From contig NZ_JAHIAB010000007.1 in NCBI RefSeq assembly GCF_018760365.1, positions 1-64,000 of the forward strand: a stretch of 64,000 nucleotides of DNA. The letters are read 5' to 3'. The position numbers and the translations under genes are program-made. The number at the start of each line of letters is the position of its first letter. The first letter of the stretch is position 1. Positions 38,418 through 46,653 of this stretch are shown here, in pieces. The stretch comes from Pseudooceanicola endophyticus. Lineage in GTDB: Bacteria > Pseudomonadota > Alphaproteobacteria > Rhodobacterales > Rhodobacteraceae. The notes under the pieces were generated by a model. The model did no database searches. It saw only the letters and a program-made list of their open reading frames with translations, and was not told the DNA's origin.

Positions 38418-39245
38418 ATGGACGACCCCGAAGTCTCCGTCATCATTCCCGCCTGCCATGCCACGGCGACCCTGCCGCGTGCCCTCGCCTCGGTGACGCG
38501 CTGCGGCCTTCCTCCGGAGCGGGTCGAGGTGGTGATCGCCTCGGATGACGGGCGCGACTACGCCGCCCTGATGCCCCCGGCCCCGGGGCTGGTCTTCACC
38601 GCCCCCGGCCCGGTGCGCAGCGGTCCGGGACCGGCGCGCAACCGGGCGCTCGCGCAGGCGCGGGGGCGCTTTCTGGCCTTCCTGGACAGCGATGACGAAT
38701 GGGAGCCCGGCTACCTCGCGGCGCTGCTGCCGCTGGCCCGCCGCCACGGCGCCGCCTTCGGGCAGACCGCGATCCTTGATGCCGGGGTCGAGATCCTGCG
38801 CCTGCCGCAGCAGGACCCGCAGCTTGACCTGACCACCCTTGCCGAGACCGGCGCCAGCTTTCACCCGGTGATGGCCCGCGCCCAGGCCCGCCCCTTCTCG
38901 GCGCTGCCCAGCCAGGACGTGCGACATGCGGCCGAGCTGATCGCCCGCCTGGGCGGTGCGGCGCCCCTGGGACCGGCGGGCTACCGGCTGCATCTGGCGG
39001 CGCGCTCGACCACGGCCCAGGCCAGTTTCCCGGAACGCGTCGCCCGGGCCTATGCCGCCCATGCCGAACAGGTGCTGTCGGGCCTGGGGGATGTGCCGGC
39101 GCCGCAGCGCGCCGCGGTGGCCCGGGTCTTCACCCGCAAGGCGGCGCTGAACACCGCCTACCAGAAAGGCGCCCTGCCGGGGCAATCCTTCTACCATTTC
39201 ATGGCGGCCCGGCTGGCACCGCCGCCGCTGGTTGCCGCGCGCTAA
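38418..39245 (+). CDS. Glycosyltransferase family 2 protein
   Basis: A 275-residue cytosolic GT-A type enzyme. SVIIPACHATATLPRALASV opens the nucleotide-binding fold, VVIASDDGRDY and GPGPARNRALAQARGRFLAFLDSDDEW carry the DxD-type metal motif. The C-terminal half is Ala-rich and helical. AGGAGG precedes the ATG. No polysaccharide genes are near, so the acceptor cannot be guessed. Its TAA overlaps the stop of the convergent next gene by four bases. Confidence 0.85.
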   Translation: MDDPEVSVIIPACHATATLPRALASVTRCGLPPERVEVVIASDDGRDYAALMPPAPGLVFTAPGPVRSGPGPARNRALAQARGRFLAFLDSDDEWEPGYLAALLPLARRHGAAFGQTAILDAGVEILRLPQQDPQLDLTTLAETGASFHPVMARAQARPFSALPSQDVRHAAELIARLGGAAPLGPAGYRLHLAARSTTAQASFPERVARAYAAHAEQVLSGLGDVPAPQRAAVARVFTRKAALNTAYQKGALPGQSFYHFMAARLAPPPLVAAR

Positions 39246-39907
39246 CCGGGCAGCACCAGCACCAGCGTCGCCACATGGCCGGCGCTGTCCTCGCGCAGGC
39301 CGGGATAGACCCCGGGCAGCGGACGGATCGGCACCCGTGGCTGGTCATAGCGCGGATCGGTGCGCCGCAGCACCTCCGAAAGCGCCTCGGGCAGCAGGAT
39401 CCGGCAGCCCAGCCCCTCGGGGCCTTCCAGCACGCAGAGCAGATGTGCCTGGCGGCCCTCGATGCTGCCGGGACAGACCGTGTCGAACTGCACCACGCCG
39501 GTCGCATCGCTGACGCCGCGCCCCTGAAGCATCCTTTCGGCGCCCCAGTTGCCGCCCCGGGCATCGCAATGGCGCAGCCAGACGGAACGACCGCGCAGCC
39601 GCGCGCCCTCTGCGGTCACCAGCTGCAGGATCAGGCTCAGCGGGCGGCCCTCAAGCGGGGCGGCAATCGGTGTATGCTCCAGCGCCAGGGTGCCGGCGGC
39701 ATGCAGCGCCAGCTCGCTCAGCTCCATGTCGAGCTCTTCGGCAGGCAGCGCGACATTGGCGCTGATCAGCCCGGCGGCGCGGGCCCGGGCCCGGGTCGCG
39801 CCGGCAAAGCTGCCGATGCCCTGCCGGACCACCGGGGAAAGGGAGAGAAAGCGCAGCAGGTCCCGTCCCTGCCGCGCCCCGTCGAGCGGTCGTGCCAGTG
39901 CTGCCAA
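39242..39907 (-). CDS. Intradiol-dioxygenase-like protein, iron ligands apparently lost
   Basis: A 221-residue protein with a TTG start at 39907, preceded by AGGAGG at seven bases. The C-terminal half follows the intradiol ring-cleavage dioxygenase fold: EGRPLSLILQLVTAEGARLRGRSVWLRHCDARGGN, then QGRGVSDATGVVQFDTVCPGSIEGRQAHLLCVLEG. In active enzymes this last part has a Tyr in the PGWYxGR position and a His-x-His; here they read PGSIEGR and AHLLC, so two or three of four iron ligands are missing. Probably a binding or structural protein. It shares four bases with the glycosyltransferase stop. Confidence 0.65.
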   Translation of the reverse strand: MAALARPLDGARQGRDLLRFLSLSPVVRQGIGSFAGATRARARAAGLISANVALPAEELDMELSELALHAAGTLALEHTPIAAPLEGRPLSLILQLVTAEGARLRGRSVWLRHCDARGGNWGAERMLQGRGVSDATGVVQFDTVCPGSIEGRQAHLLCVLEGPEGLGCRILLPEALSEVLRRTDPRYDQPRVPIRPLPGVYPGLREDSAGHVATLVLVLPG

Positions 39908-39976
39908 GTCGCATCCTCCTGCGCGGTTCGCAGGAGATATACGCAGTGCCCGGCGAAATCCGACGCTCGCGCCGGA

Positions 39977-40582
39977 TCACCACATCGTGCGGGCGGCCCG
40001 TTCGGCCCAGCTTTCGTCATAGGGACGTCCGCCGACCTCGCCCTCGGTCATCGCCGCCAGGATCTCTCCGACGGTGGGCAGGTCGGCGCTTTCGTCGCCG
40101 CTGGTCCAGAGCCCGGCACGCAGGATCGCCCGGGCGCACTGGCTGTAGATCTCGTGGATCTTGATGACGATGACGGTGGCGGGCTGGCGGCCCTGCTTCT
40201 CGAAGCTGGCGCGCAGATCGGCATCGTCGGTGACGCGGGCCGCGCCGTTGACCCGCACCGCATTGTTGGACCCCGGCACCATGAACATCAGCGCGATGCG
40301 CGGGTCGCGCACGATGTTGCGCAGCGTGTCGAGGCGGTTGTTGCCGCGCCAGTCGGGCAGCAGCAGCGTCTGGTCGTCCAGCGCGCGCACCACCGGGCCG
40401 TCATCGCCGCGCGGGCTGCCATCAGCGCCCTCGGGTCCCACGGTCGAGACCACGCAGAAGCGCGACGCCTCGATCCAGCGGCGGTACTCCGGGGTCAGCC
40501 GGTCGGCCACCTTACGCGTCGCCGCCGCGCCGGGCGTGCCGTAAAGCGCCTCCAGCGCCTCAATCGATGTCAGGTAGTTCAT
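39977..40582 (-). CDS. FMN-dependent PPOX-type flavoprotein, MSMEG_1061-like
   Basis: A 201-residue split-barrel flavoprotein. EALYGTPGAAATRKVADRLTPEYRRWIEAS, GSPRGDDGPVVRALDDQTLLLPDWRGNNRLDTLRNIV and QCARAILRAGLW match the MSMEG_1061 subgroup of the pyridoxamine-phosphate-oxidase superfamily. These bind FMN; their substrate is not settled. The gene start overlaps the end of plsC by 23 bases, so it is probably the last gene of the ftsE-ftsX-plsC unit. Confidence 0.88.
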   Translation of the reverse strand: MNYLTSIEALEALYGTPGAAATRKVADRLTPEYRRWIEASRFCVVSTVGPEGADGSPRGDDGPVVRALDDQTLLLPDWRGNNRLDTLRNIVRDPRIALMFMVPGSNNAVRVNGAARVTDDADLRASFEKQGRQPATVIVIKIHEIYSQCARAILRAGLWTSGDESADLPTVGEILAAMTEGEVGGRPYDESWAERAARTMW

Positions 40583-41306
40583 CGGCCGGGAATCCTTCTT
40601 CCACCATCAATGCATTCGAGGCCGTCTCGATCCTCTGGCGCGAGGTGGCGCGGAAGGCGCTCCTGCTCAGGCCCGGCGGGATCGGCTCCAGGAACTCGAC
40701 CGTGGCGGTGCCGCGCTTGCGCAGGATGCCGTGGCGCGGCCAGAACAGGCCGACGTTGCAGGCCGCAGGGATGCAGGTCTGGCCGGTCTGTTCGTAGATC
40801 GCGGCGACGCCGACCTTGTAGGGTTCGTCCGCGCCGGGGGCGACACGGGTGCCTTGCGGAAAGATCACCAGCTGGCCGGGAGTCTCGCGGCCTTTCTGGA
40901 CCGCCTGTATCATCGCCTTGATCGCCTCGCCGCGCTTGCCGCGCTTGACCGGCACGCAGCCGATGCGCTGCGCGTACCAGCCGAAGATCGGCATGTAGCG
41001 CAGCTCATCCTTCATGATGAACTTGGCATGGGGCAGCGCCGAGATCAGGATGATGATATCGAGGAAGCTCTGGTGCTTGGAGGCGACGACGACGTCGCCG
41101 TCAGGCACGGTGCCGCGGACCTCGGTCTTCAGGCCGCAGATCAGCGCCAGCGACCAGCGCACGTAACGCGCATAGCTGCGGGTCGCCGTGTAGGCGCCGC
41201 GCCGCGACACGATCGACCAGGGCAGGAACAGGATGCCGGCGACCGGCATGGCCAGATACATCTGGATGATGAAGATGAGCGACAGGATCCATTGCAGGAT
41301 GGGCAT
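40560..41306 (-). CDS. plsC: 1-acyl-sn-glycerol-3-phosphate acyltransferase
   Basis: A 248-residue membrane-bound acyltransferase of phospholipid synthesis. A long N-terminal hydrophobic segment (residues 3-32) anchors it. The HX4D motif is HQSFLD (His78, Asp83) and FPQGTR is at 149-154. The ATG at 41306 is chosen over the TTG at 41315 because the AGGAG site fits it better; one base separates it from the ftsX stop. Confidence 0.93.
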   Translation of the reverse strand: MPILQWILSLIFIIQMYLAMPVAGILFLPWSIVSRRGAYTATRSYARYVRWSLALICGLKTEVRGTVPDGDVVVASKHQSFLDIIILISALPHAKFIMKDELRYMPIFGWYAQRIGCVPVKRGKRGEAIKAMIQAVQKGRETPGQLVIFPQGTRVAPGADEPYKVGVAAIYEQTGQTCIPAACNVGLFWPRHGILRKRGTATVEFLEPIPPGLSRSAFRATSRQRIETASNALMVEEGFPADELPDID

Positions 41307-41307
41307 G

Positions 41308-42237
41308 TCAGGCAAGTCTCCTAAGGATGCGGCGGGCGGCGGCGCGGGTCGCCCAGAAGGCCACCACGGCGGCCAGGATGGGAATGAGGAACGGCAGCAG
41401 CCACTGCCAGCCCTGCAGACCGAGGCCCGACAGGAAGGCGCCCTCGGCCTCGTCCGGCAGCAGCCAGATCGCGCCGAGACCCGCCACCATGCCGATGCCG
41501 GCGCCGGTCAGGGTGCGGAAGGTGAAGCGGCGCACGAAAGCGCGGGCAATGAATTCGTCGCGCGCGCCCACCAGGCGCAGCACCTCGATCACCTGGGCAT
41601 TGGCGGAAAGGGCGGAATGCGCGGCCAGGGTCAGGATCGCCCCGGTGACGCCGGCAATCAGCAGCAGCGACAGCGCGCCCAGCTCGCGCAGCCGGGTCGC
41701 GGCGCGGATCAGCGGACGGCGCCAGCGGGTGTGGTCGTCCAGCACCGCGCCGGGCACCTCTCCGGCCAGGCGCAGGCGCAGGCCGGCAGCGTCAAAGCCC
41801 TTGCCGGCCTCGATGATCTCGATCAGGCGGGGCAGCGGCAGCTGGTCCAGCGGCAGGTCCGGTCCCAGCCAGGGGGTCAGCAGCTTCTGCTCTTCCGCAT
41901 CGCCCAGCACCCGGGCCGAGGCGACGCCGGGCGTGGTCTTCAGCAGGGTCATCGCCGCCGTGGTCTGGGCGTCCATCTGCTCTGCCGGGGCCGAGATCCG
42001 CAGGGTGGAGCTGCGTGCCAGCGCGCCGCCCCATTCGCTGGCCATGCGCCCCGCCGCCAGCGACAGCGCCAGCGCGAAGACTGCCAGAAAGGCCATTGCC
42101 GCCGCCGCCCAAAGGGTCAGCCCGGCGGTGAAACCGGTGGGCGGCACCACGCGGTCCGCCTGCACGTCGCCGCGCAGCAGGGTCAGGATGCCGCGCACCC
42201 CGCGCCCAAGGCCCGGACGATCCCCCGGCCCGGTCAC
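41308..42237 (-). CDS. ftsX: Cell division protein FtsX
   Basis: A 309-residue inner membrane protein with the FtsX layout: one N-terminal helix (about residues 36-63), a periplasmic domain of about 110 residues, then three helices (starting around 190, 240 and 285). It pairs with FtsE to control cell-wall hydrolases at division. Its ATG overlaps the ftsE stop (42234-42237). Confidence 0.92.
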   Translation of the reverse strand: MTGPGDRPGLGRGVRGILTLLRGDVQADRVVPPTGFTAGLTLWAAAAMAFLAVFALALSLAAGRMASEWGGALARSSTLRISAPAEQMDAQTTAAMTLLKTTPGVASARVLGDAEEQKLLTPWLGPDLPLDQLPLPRLIEIIEAGKGFDAAGLRLRLAGEVPGAVLDDHTRWRRPLIRAATRLRELGALSLLLIAGVTGAILTLAAHSALSANAQVIEVLRLVGARDEFIARAFVRRFTFRTLTGAGIGMVAGLGAIWLLPDEAEGAFLSGLGLQGWQWLLPFLIPILAAVVAFWATRAAARRILRRLA

Positions 42238-42911
42238 AGATCCGCCCCCGCGTATTGCAGCGTGCCCCCGGCGATCCGCAGCACCCGCGCCTGCACCCGG
42301 CTTTTCGCGGCGCGGATCAGCGCCAGATCGTGGGTCGCGATCAGCACGGTCTTGCCCATCCGGTTCAGCTCGACCAGCAGGGCCAGCAGGCGCTGCGACA
42401 TCTCCCAGTCGACATTGCCCGTGGGCTCGTCCGCAAGGATCACCTCGGGGCTCATGATCAGGGCGCGGGCCAGGGCGGCGCGCTGGCGCTCGCCGCCCGA
42501 CAGTTCGGGCGGATAGGCCCGCGACCGGGCGCCCAGACCGACCCAGGCCATCAGCTCCTTGAGGTTGCGCGCCTCGGCCGAAAGATCCCGCCCCGAGACC
42601 ATCAGCGGCAGCGCGATGTTTTCGACCAGGGTCATGTGATCAAGGAAATGCGCCTCCTGATGGACCACGCCGACGCGGCGGCGGAGCCAGGCGATATCGT
42701 CGCGGTTCATCTCTTCCAGCGGCTGGCCGAAAACGGTGACGGTGCCGCCGGTGGGTTGCAGCGCGCCGTAGCACAGCTTCATCAGCGTGGTCTTGCCAGA
42801 CCCCGAGGGCCCGGTCAGAAAGTGGAAGGACCCGGGCGCAAGCTGCAGGCTGATGCCGCGCAGGAGCGCGTCACCGCCGTAGCTGTAGCTGAGGCTGTCA
42901 AGCTCGATCAC
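42234..42911 (-). CDS. ftsE: Cell division ATP-binding protein FtsE
   Basis: A 225-residue ABC ATPase. Walker A GPSGSGKT at residues 34-41, signature LSGGERQ from 137, Walker B VILADEPTG from 157, and the H-loop in IATHDLALI. It works with FtsX at the divisome. First gene of the ftsE-ftsX-plsC-PPOX run; divergent from the zinc-ribbon gene with 238 bases between. Confidence 0.94.
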   Translation of the reverse strand: MIELDSLSYSYGGDALLRGISLQLAPGSFHFLTGPSGSGKTTLMKLCYGALQPTGGTVTVFGQPLEEMNRDDIAWLRRRVGVVHQEAHFLDHMTLVENIALPLMVSGRDLSAEARNLKELMAWVGLGARSRAYPPELSGGERQRAALARALIMSPEVILADEPTGNVDWEMSQRLLALLVELNRMGKTVLIATHDLALIRAAKSRVQARVLRIAGGTLQYAGADL

Positions 42912-43149
42912 GCCTGGTGTCCTGTTCCCCGGGTCCGGCCCCGGCCATGGCCCGCACCTGCCGGGGCCATCTTCGGGTCCTTGTTCGGGGCCTTTCTGCC
43001 CTGTTCCGCCCGGGCGTGCAATCTGCGCCGCAGCGCGATCCGGGGGCCTGCCGCCCGGAGGGGTCTTTTCGCTGGCGCCCGAACGCCATAATCTAGGCAG
43101 CGCGGCGGGACCGGGAGGCCCGTCCGAGAAATTCCAGCCGAGGCCCTGA

Positions 43150-43947
43150 ATGCGACTGACCTGCCCCTCTTGCGGTGCAAATTACGAAGTTCCCGATGCC
43201 GTGATCCCCGACGAGGGGCGCGACGTGGAATGTTCGGCCTGCGGAATCAGCTGGTTCCAGGCCCCGGGCGCCCCCGGCACGCTGCGGCTGCGCCCCGAGG
43301 ACCAGAGCGCCGCCGCGCCGGAAGGCGCCGATCCGCATCGCAACCCGGTGCCGGCCTCGGCGCTGAAGGGCCCCTCGGGCGCAGAGGCCGCCCCGCTGGC
43401 CCTGCACGCCACCGCCGAAGAGCCGCCGCTGATCTCTCCGCGCCGGGCACAGCTGCAACGCCGCGAGATCGAGCAGGACGTGCTCGACATCCTGCGCGAG
43501 GAAGCCGCCTTCGAGGCCAAGGCCCGCGCCCGCGACCGCAGCGCACCGGAAGAGCCCGCCCCCCCGGCGCCCGAGGCCGAACCGGAAGCGCCGCGTGGCG
43601 ACTGGAGCGCCGGCCTGCAGGCCGACCCGGTCGAGGAAGAGCTGCCGCCGCCCCCCGCCCATATCGAGCAGACCACCGCCGGAAACCGCCCGCGCCTGAT
43701 GCCCGACGCCGAGGAGATGCACTCCTCGGTCGCGCCCGGCAGCAGCGCCGCGCCGACCGTGGCCACCCCGCGCCAGCGCCGCAGCTTTGCCCTGGGCTTT
43801 GCGATCCCAGTTGCCGTCGTTCTTCTTCTGCTGCTGGTCTATGCCCAGGCCCCGGCCCTGGCACGCGCCCTGCCCGGCGCCGCCGCCGGGCTGAACAGCT
43901 ATGTCGAAACCGTCGATGCCGCGCGGCACTGGTTCGGCGGGCGCTGA
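43150..43947 (+). CDS. Zinc-ribbon membrane protein (MJ0042-type N-terminus)
   Basis: A 265-residue protein. The first 38 residues are a zinc ribbon with two Cys pairs (LTCPSCGANYEVPDAVIP and ECSACGISWFQAPG). A long Ala/Pro/Glu-rich, probably disordered middle follows, then one transmembrane helix near residues 217-238 (FALGFAIPVAVVLLLLLVYA) and a short periplasmic end. Such zinc_ribbon_5 proteins often lie near ftsEX in Rhodobacteraceae; function unknown. A two-way terminator follows. Confidence 0.88.
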   Translation: MRLTCPSCGANYEVPDAVIPDEGRDVECSACGISWFQAPGAPGTLRLRPEDQSAAAPEGADPHRNPVPASALKGPSGAEAAPLALHATAEEPPLISPRRAQLQRREIEQDVLDILREEAAFEAKARARDRSAPEEPAPPAPEAEPEAPRGDWSAGLQADPVEEELPPPPAHIEQTTAGNRPRLMPDAEEMHSSVAPGSSAAPTVATPRQRRSFALGFAIPVAVVLLLLLVYAQAPALARALPGAAAGLNSYVETVDAARHWFGGR

Positions 43948-43977
43948 GCCCACCCTGACCGCGACAGGTTCCAAAGC

Positions 43978-44007
43978 AAAGGGCCGCCCCGCGAAGGGCG
44001 GCCCTTT
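43978..44007. terminator. Two-way terminator between convergent genes
   Basis: A perfect 12-base stem (AAAGGGCCGCCC with GGGCGGCCCTTT) and a six-base loop, with A/T ends for both directions. It serves the zinc-ribbon gene and the DUF4175-type gene. Confidence 0.85.
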
Positions 44008-44028
44008 GGCCAATCCGGAAGCCCGGAC

Positions 44029-46620
44029 TCAGAACCGGTCGAGCAGCCGGTTCAGGTAATCACGCTCCTCCTCGGAGCGGTCGTTCTGCGCCGAGCGGCG
44101 GCGGATCTCGTCCAGCAGGTCGCGGGCGCGCTGGTCGTTATCCAGCTCTCCGTTCAGCATCTCGCGGTCATTGCCCAGCATCCCGTTGCTGCCGGCGTTG
44201 CGGCCCAGCGGATCGTTCTGCTTGCCCCCGTCATTGCCCTGGGCCTGGCCCTGCTGGCCCTGCATCTGGCGCTCGGCCTCCGCCATCGCCTCGCCCAGGC
44301 TGCGCATCCCTTCGCGCAGCGCCTCCATGGCGGTGGCCTGGTTGTCGATGGCCTGGGCCAGGTCGCCCTCGCGCAGGGCCCCCTCGGCCTCGCGCATGGC
44401 GCGATCGGCCCGATCCAGGCTGTCACGCGCCGCACGCCCGGCCTCGGTGCCCGCGCCCGGCAGATTGCCGCGCTGGCGTTGCAATTCGTCGCGCAGCGCC
44501 TGCTGACGCTGGGCCAGCGCATCGGCATCGCTGCCCTGGCCCTGCTGGCCCTGGCTGCCCTGCCCCGAACCGCTGCCATCGCCCATCTGGTTACCGCCCT
44601 GTTGACCGCCCTGCCCGGGCTGACCCGGCTGGTCGCCGGGGCGCTGGCCGGGCTGGCCCTGCCCGCCCTGACCGGGGTTGAACTGGTCCTGAAGGCTGCG
44701 GAAGGCATCGTCCGAGAGGCCCTGCTGGTTGCGCAGCGTCTCGCCCAGACCGTCCATGGCCTGCTGACCGGGGCTTTGCTGGCCTTGCCCGCCCTGACCT
44801 TGGGTGACCTGCATGTTCTCCATCAGCTTCTGAAGCTCGCGCAGCGCCTCCTGCGCCTCCGCCATGCGGCCCTGCTGCATCAGCTCCTGGATGCGATCCA
44901 TCATCTTCTGAAGATCGTCCTGGTTCATCTGCAGGGCATTCTGCATGTCCATGGGCGGCTGGTTCGGGTTCTGCTCGGACTGGCGGGCGGCCTGCTGGGC
45001 CAGCTGGCGCATGTAGTCCTGGGTAGCGTCGCGCAGCTCCTGCATCAGCTTGGCGATCTCCTGGTCGGAGGCGCCGTTGCGCATCGCCTCCTCCAGACGC
45101 TCCTGGGCGCGGTTCATCCGCTCCTTCGCATCGTCCAGATCCCCGTCCTCAAGCTGGATCGCCAGATCCCAGAGCGATTTCGCCGTGTCATCGACGATCT
45201 CGTCGGACAGCGAGGCCTTGTGTTCGAGGCTACCCGCAATGTCCCGGATCCGGCCCTTCATCTCGTCCGAGCGGATGGCGCCGCCGTCGTTCCAGGTGAT
45301 CGCCTTCAGCACCTCGGAGATGCGCGGCGCATTGGCGCGGTTCCACAGCAGGTCGCGGCGCATCTCGATCAGGCTGGCGGCCAGCGGATCGAAGAAGCGG
45401 CGGGCCACCAGCACGGTCTCGTAATCCGGGCCGGTGCTTTCCTGGCCGGCACTGTCGGTCACGCTCAGCGACACCTTCACCGGCATGTTGGCCCAGGGGT
45501 GCTGAGAGAAATTCTCAATCAGGGTCTCGTTGAAATCGGCGCGGCTGCCCGAAATCGGCATTGGCAGGGGCACGGTGATCGCCGCGCGCGGCTCGGGATC
45601 GAGGGCCAGGCCGTAGCGGCGGTCCACCTTCGGCAGGTCCAGCACGATCCGCGCCTGACCGCTTTCGACGCCGTAGTCGTCGCTGGCGTGGAAGGGCAGC
45701 GACAGCTGCCCCTCGACCGAGGCCTCGGCGGCGCCGGTTGCCTCCACCTTGGGCTTCTGATCGGGGATCAGCGCCACCTTCCAGACCCGCCCGCCGGGGC
45801 CGTCGATGGCGATCCGCCCGCCCTGATGGACGCTGAATTCCTGGGCATTGGCATCCGAGGGCGGAAGATCCCCCACCCGCCCGGAGACATCCTCGGCCAC
45901 GTGCAGCTTGCCCTCGGGCCCGTAGAGCCGCAGCGTCACCTTCGATCCCTGCGGCGCCTGAAGCGTGCCGGCGGGGATGTCGGGCAGGTAGAGCACCGGC
46001 AGACGGGTGTGCGGCGGCGGGGCGACCCAGCCTTCCCACGAGGGGCCGGCCGCGGCCTCGGCGGCACCGCCCGGCGCCATGTCGGCAACCGATCCGATGC
46101 GCCAGAAAGAGCCGAACAGCAGCGCCGTCATCAGGCACAGCAGCGCCACGTAGCGCAGGCCGAAGGGATCGCGGGTGGTCAGGTTCAGATCGGGCCGGAC
46201 GGCCTTCGCCCCCCGGGTGCGCGCCGCCATGCGGGCCCGGTGCGCCGCCCAGAGCGCGCGGGTGCCCGGATCGTCCCCGCCCGAGGCCATGTCGTCGCCA
46301 AGCGCCTGAAGCGGATGGCCTTTCAGCGTCGCATCGAGGCGTTTCAGCGCCTCTTCGCGGCGGGGAAAGCGGAAGCGCAGCGCGCCACGGATGAGAAACC
46401 AGACGATGGCCAGGAAACTGCCGGCTCCGACGCTCCAGACCAGCACGATGTTCGAACTGTCCTGGATGCCCAGCATCAGCAGGGCGAGAACCGTGGCGCA
46501 GAGCGCCCAGAGCGGCCAGAACGCCCGCATGAAGCGTTCCGCCAGCAAACCGACCCGGGTCAGGCGCAGCGGCCATTTCAGCCGCCGCAGGATCTCATCG
46601 AAGTCGCTGTTCTCGGCCAT
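44029..46620 (-). CDS. DUF4175 / TIGR02302 family membrane protein
   Basis: An 863-residue protein. Three hydrophobic helices lie in the first 180 residues (about 32-50, 58-77 and 155-175); the rest is periplasmic. A beta-rich region with IALIPDQKPKVEATGAAE and LSLPFHASDDYGVESGQARIVLDLPKV follows. From about residue 480 the protein becomes a long coiled-coil-like and then Gln/Gly-rich region with many GQGGQGQ stretches, ending in a conserved RRRSAQNDRSEEERDYLNRLLDRF. It matches the layout of the alphaproteobacterial TIGR02302 family, of unknown function. It lies 33 bases downstream of lysA on the same strand. Confidence 0.87.
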   Translation of the reverse strand: MAENSDFDEILRRLKWPLRLTRVGLLAERFMRAFWPLWALCATVLALLMLGIQDSSNIVLVWSVGAGSFLAIVWFLIRGALRFRFPRREEALKRLDATLKGHPLQALGDDMASGGDDPGTRALWAAHRARMAARTRGAKAVRPDLNLTTRDPFGLRYVALLCLMTALLFGSFWRIGSVADMAPGGAAEAAAGPSWEGWVAPPPHTRLPVLYLPDIPAGTLQAPQGSKVTLRLYGPEGKLHVAEDVSGRVGDLPPSDANAQEFSVHQGGRIAIDGPGGRVWKVALIPDQKPKVEATGAAEASVEGQLSLPFHASDDYGVESGQARIVLDLPKVDRRYGLALDPEPRAAITVPLPMPISGSRADFNETLIENFSQHPWANMPVKVSLSVTDSAGQESTGPDYETVLVARRFFDPLAASLIEMRRDLLWNRANAPRISEVLKAITWNDGGAIRSDEMKGRIRDIAGSLEHKASLSDEIVDDTAKSLWDLAIQLEDGDLDDAKERMNRAQERLEEAMRNGASDQEIAKLMQELRDATQDYMRQLAQQAARQSEQNPNQPPMDMQNALQMNQDDLQKMMDRIQELMQQGRMAEAQEALRELQKLMENMQVTQGQGGQGQQSPGQQAMDGLGETLRNQQGLSDDAFRSLQDQFNPGQGGQGQPGQRPGDQPGQPGQGGQQGGNQMGDGSGSGQGSQGQQGQGSDADALAQRQQALRDELQRQRGNLPGAGTEAGRAARDSLDRADRAMREAEGALREGDLAQAIDNQATAMEALREGMRSLGEAMAEAERQMQGQQGQAQGNDGGKQNDPLGRNAGSNGMLGNDREMLNGELDNDQRARDLLDEIRRRSAQNDRSEEERDYLNRLLDRF

Positions 46621-46653
46621 GCTCCGTCCCGCGTGGGCAACGCGGGGATCGCG

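Noticed and set aside
39242-39907. Active catechol or protocatechuate dioxygenase
   Set aside because: The iron-binding Tyr and the His-x-His are replaced, and no aromatic degradation genes are near.
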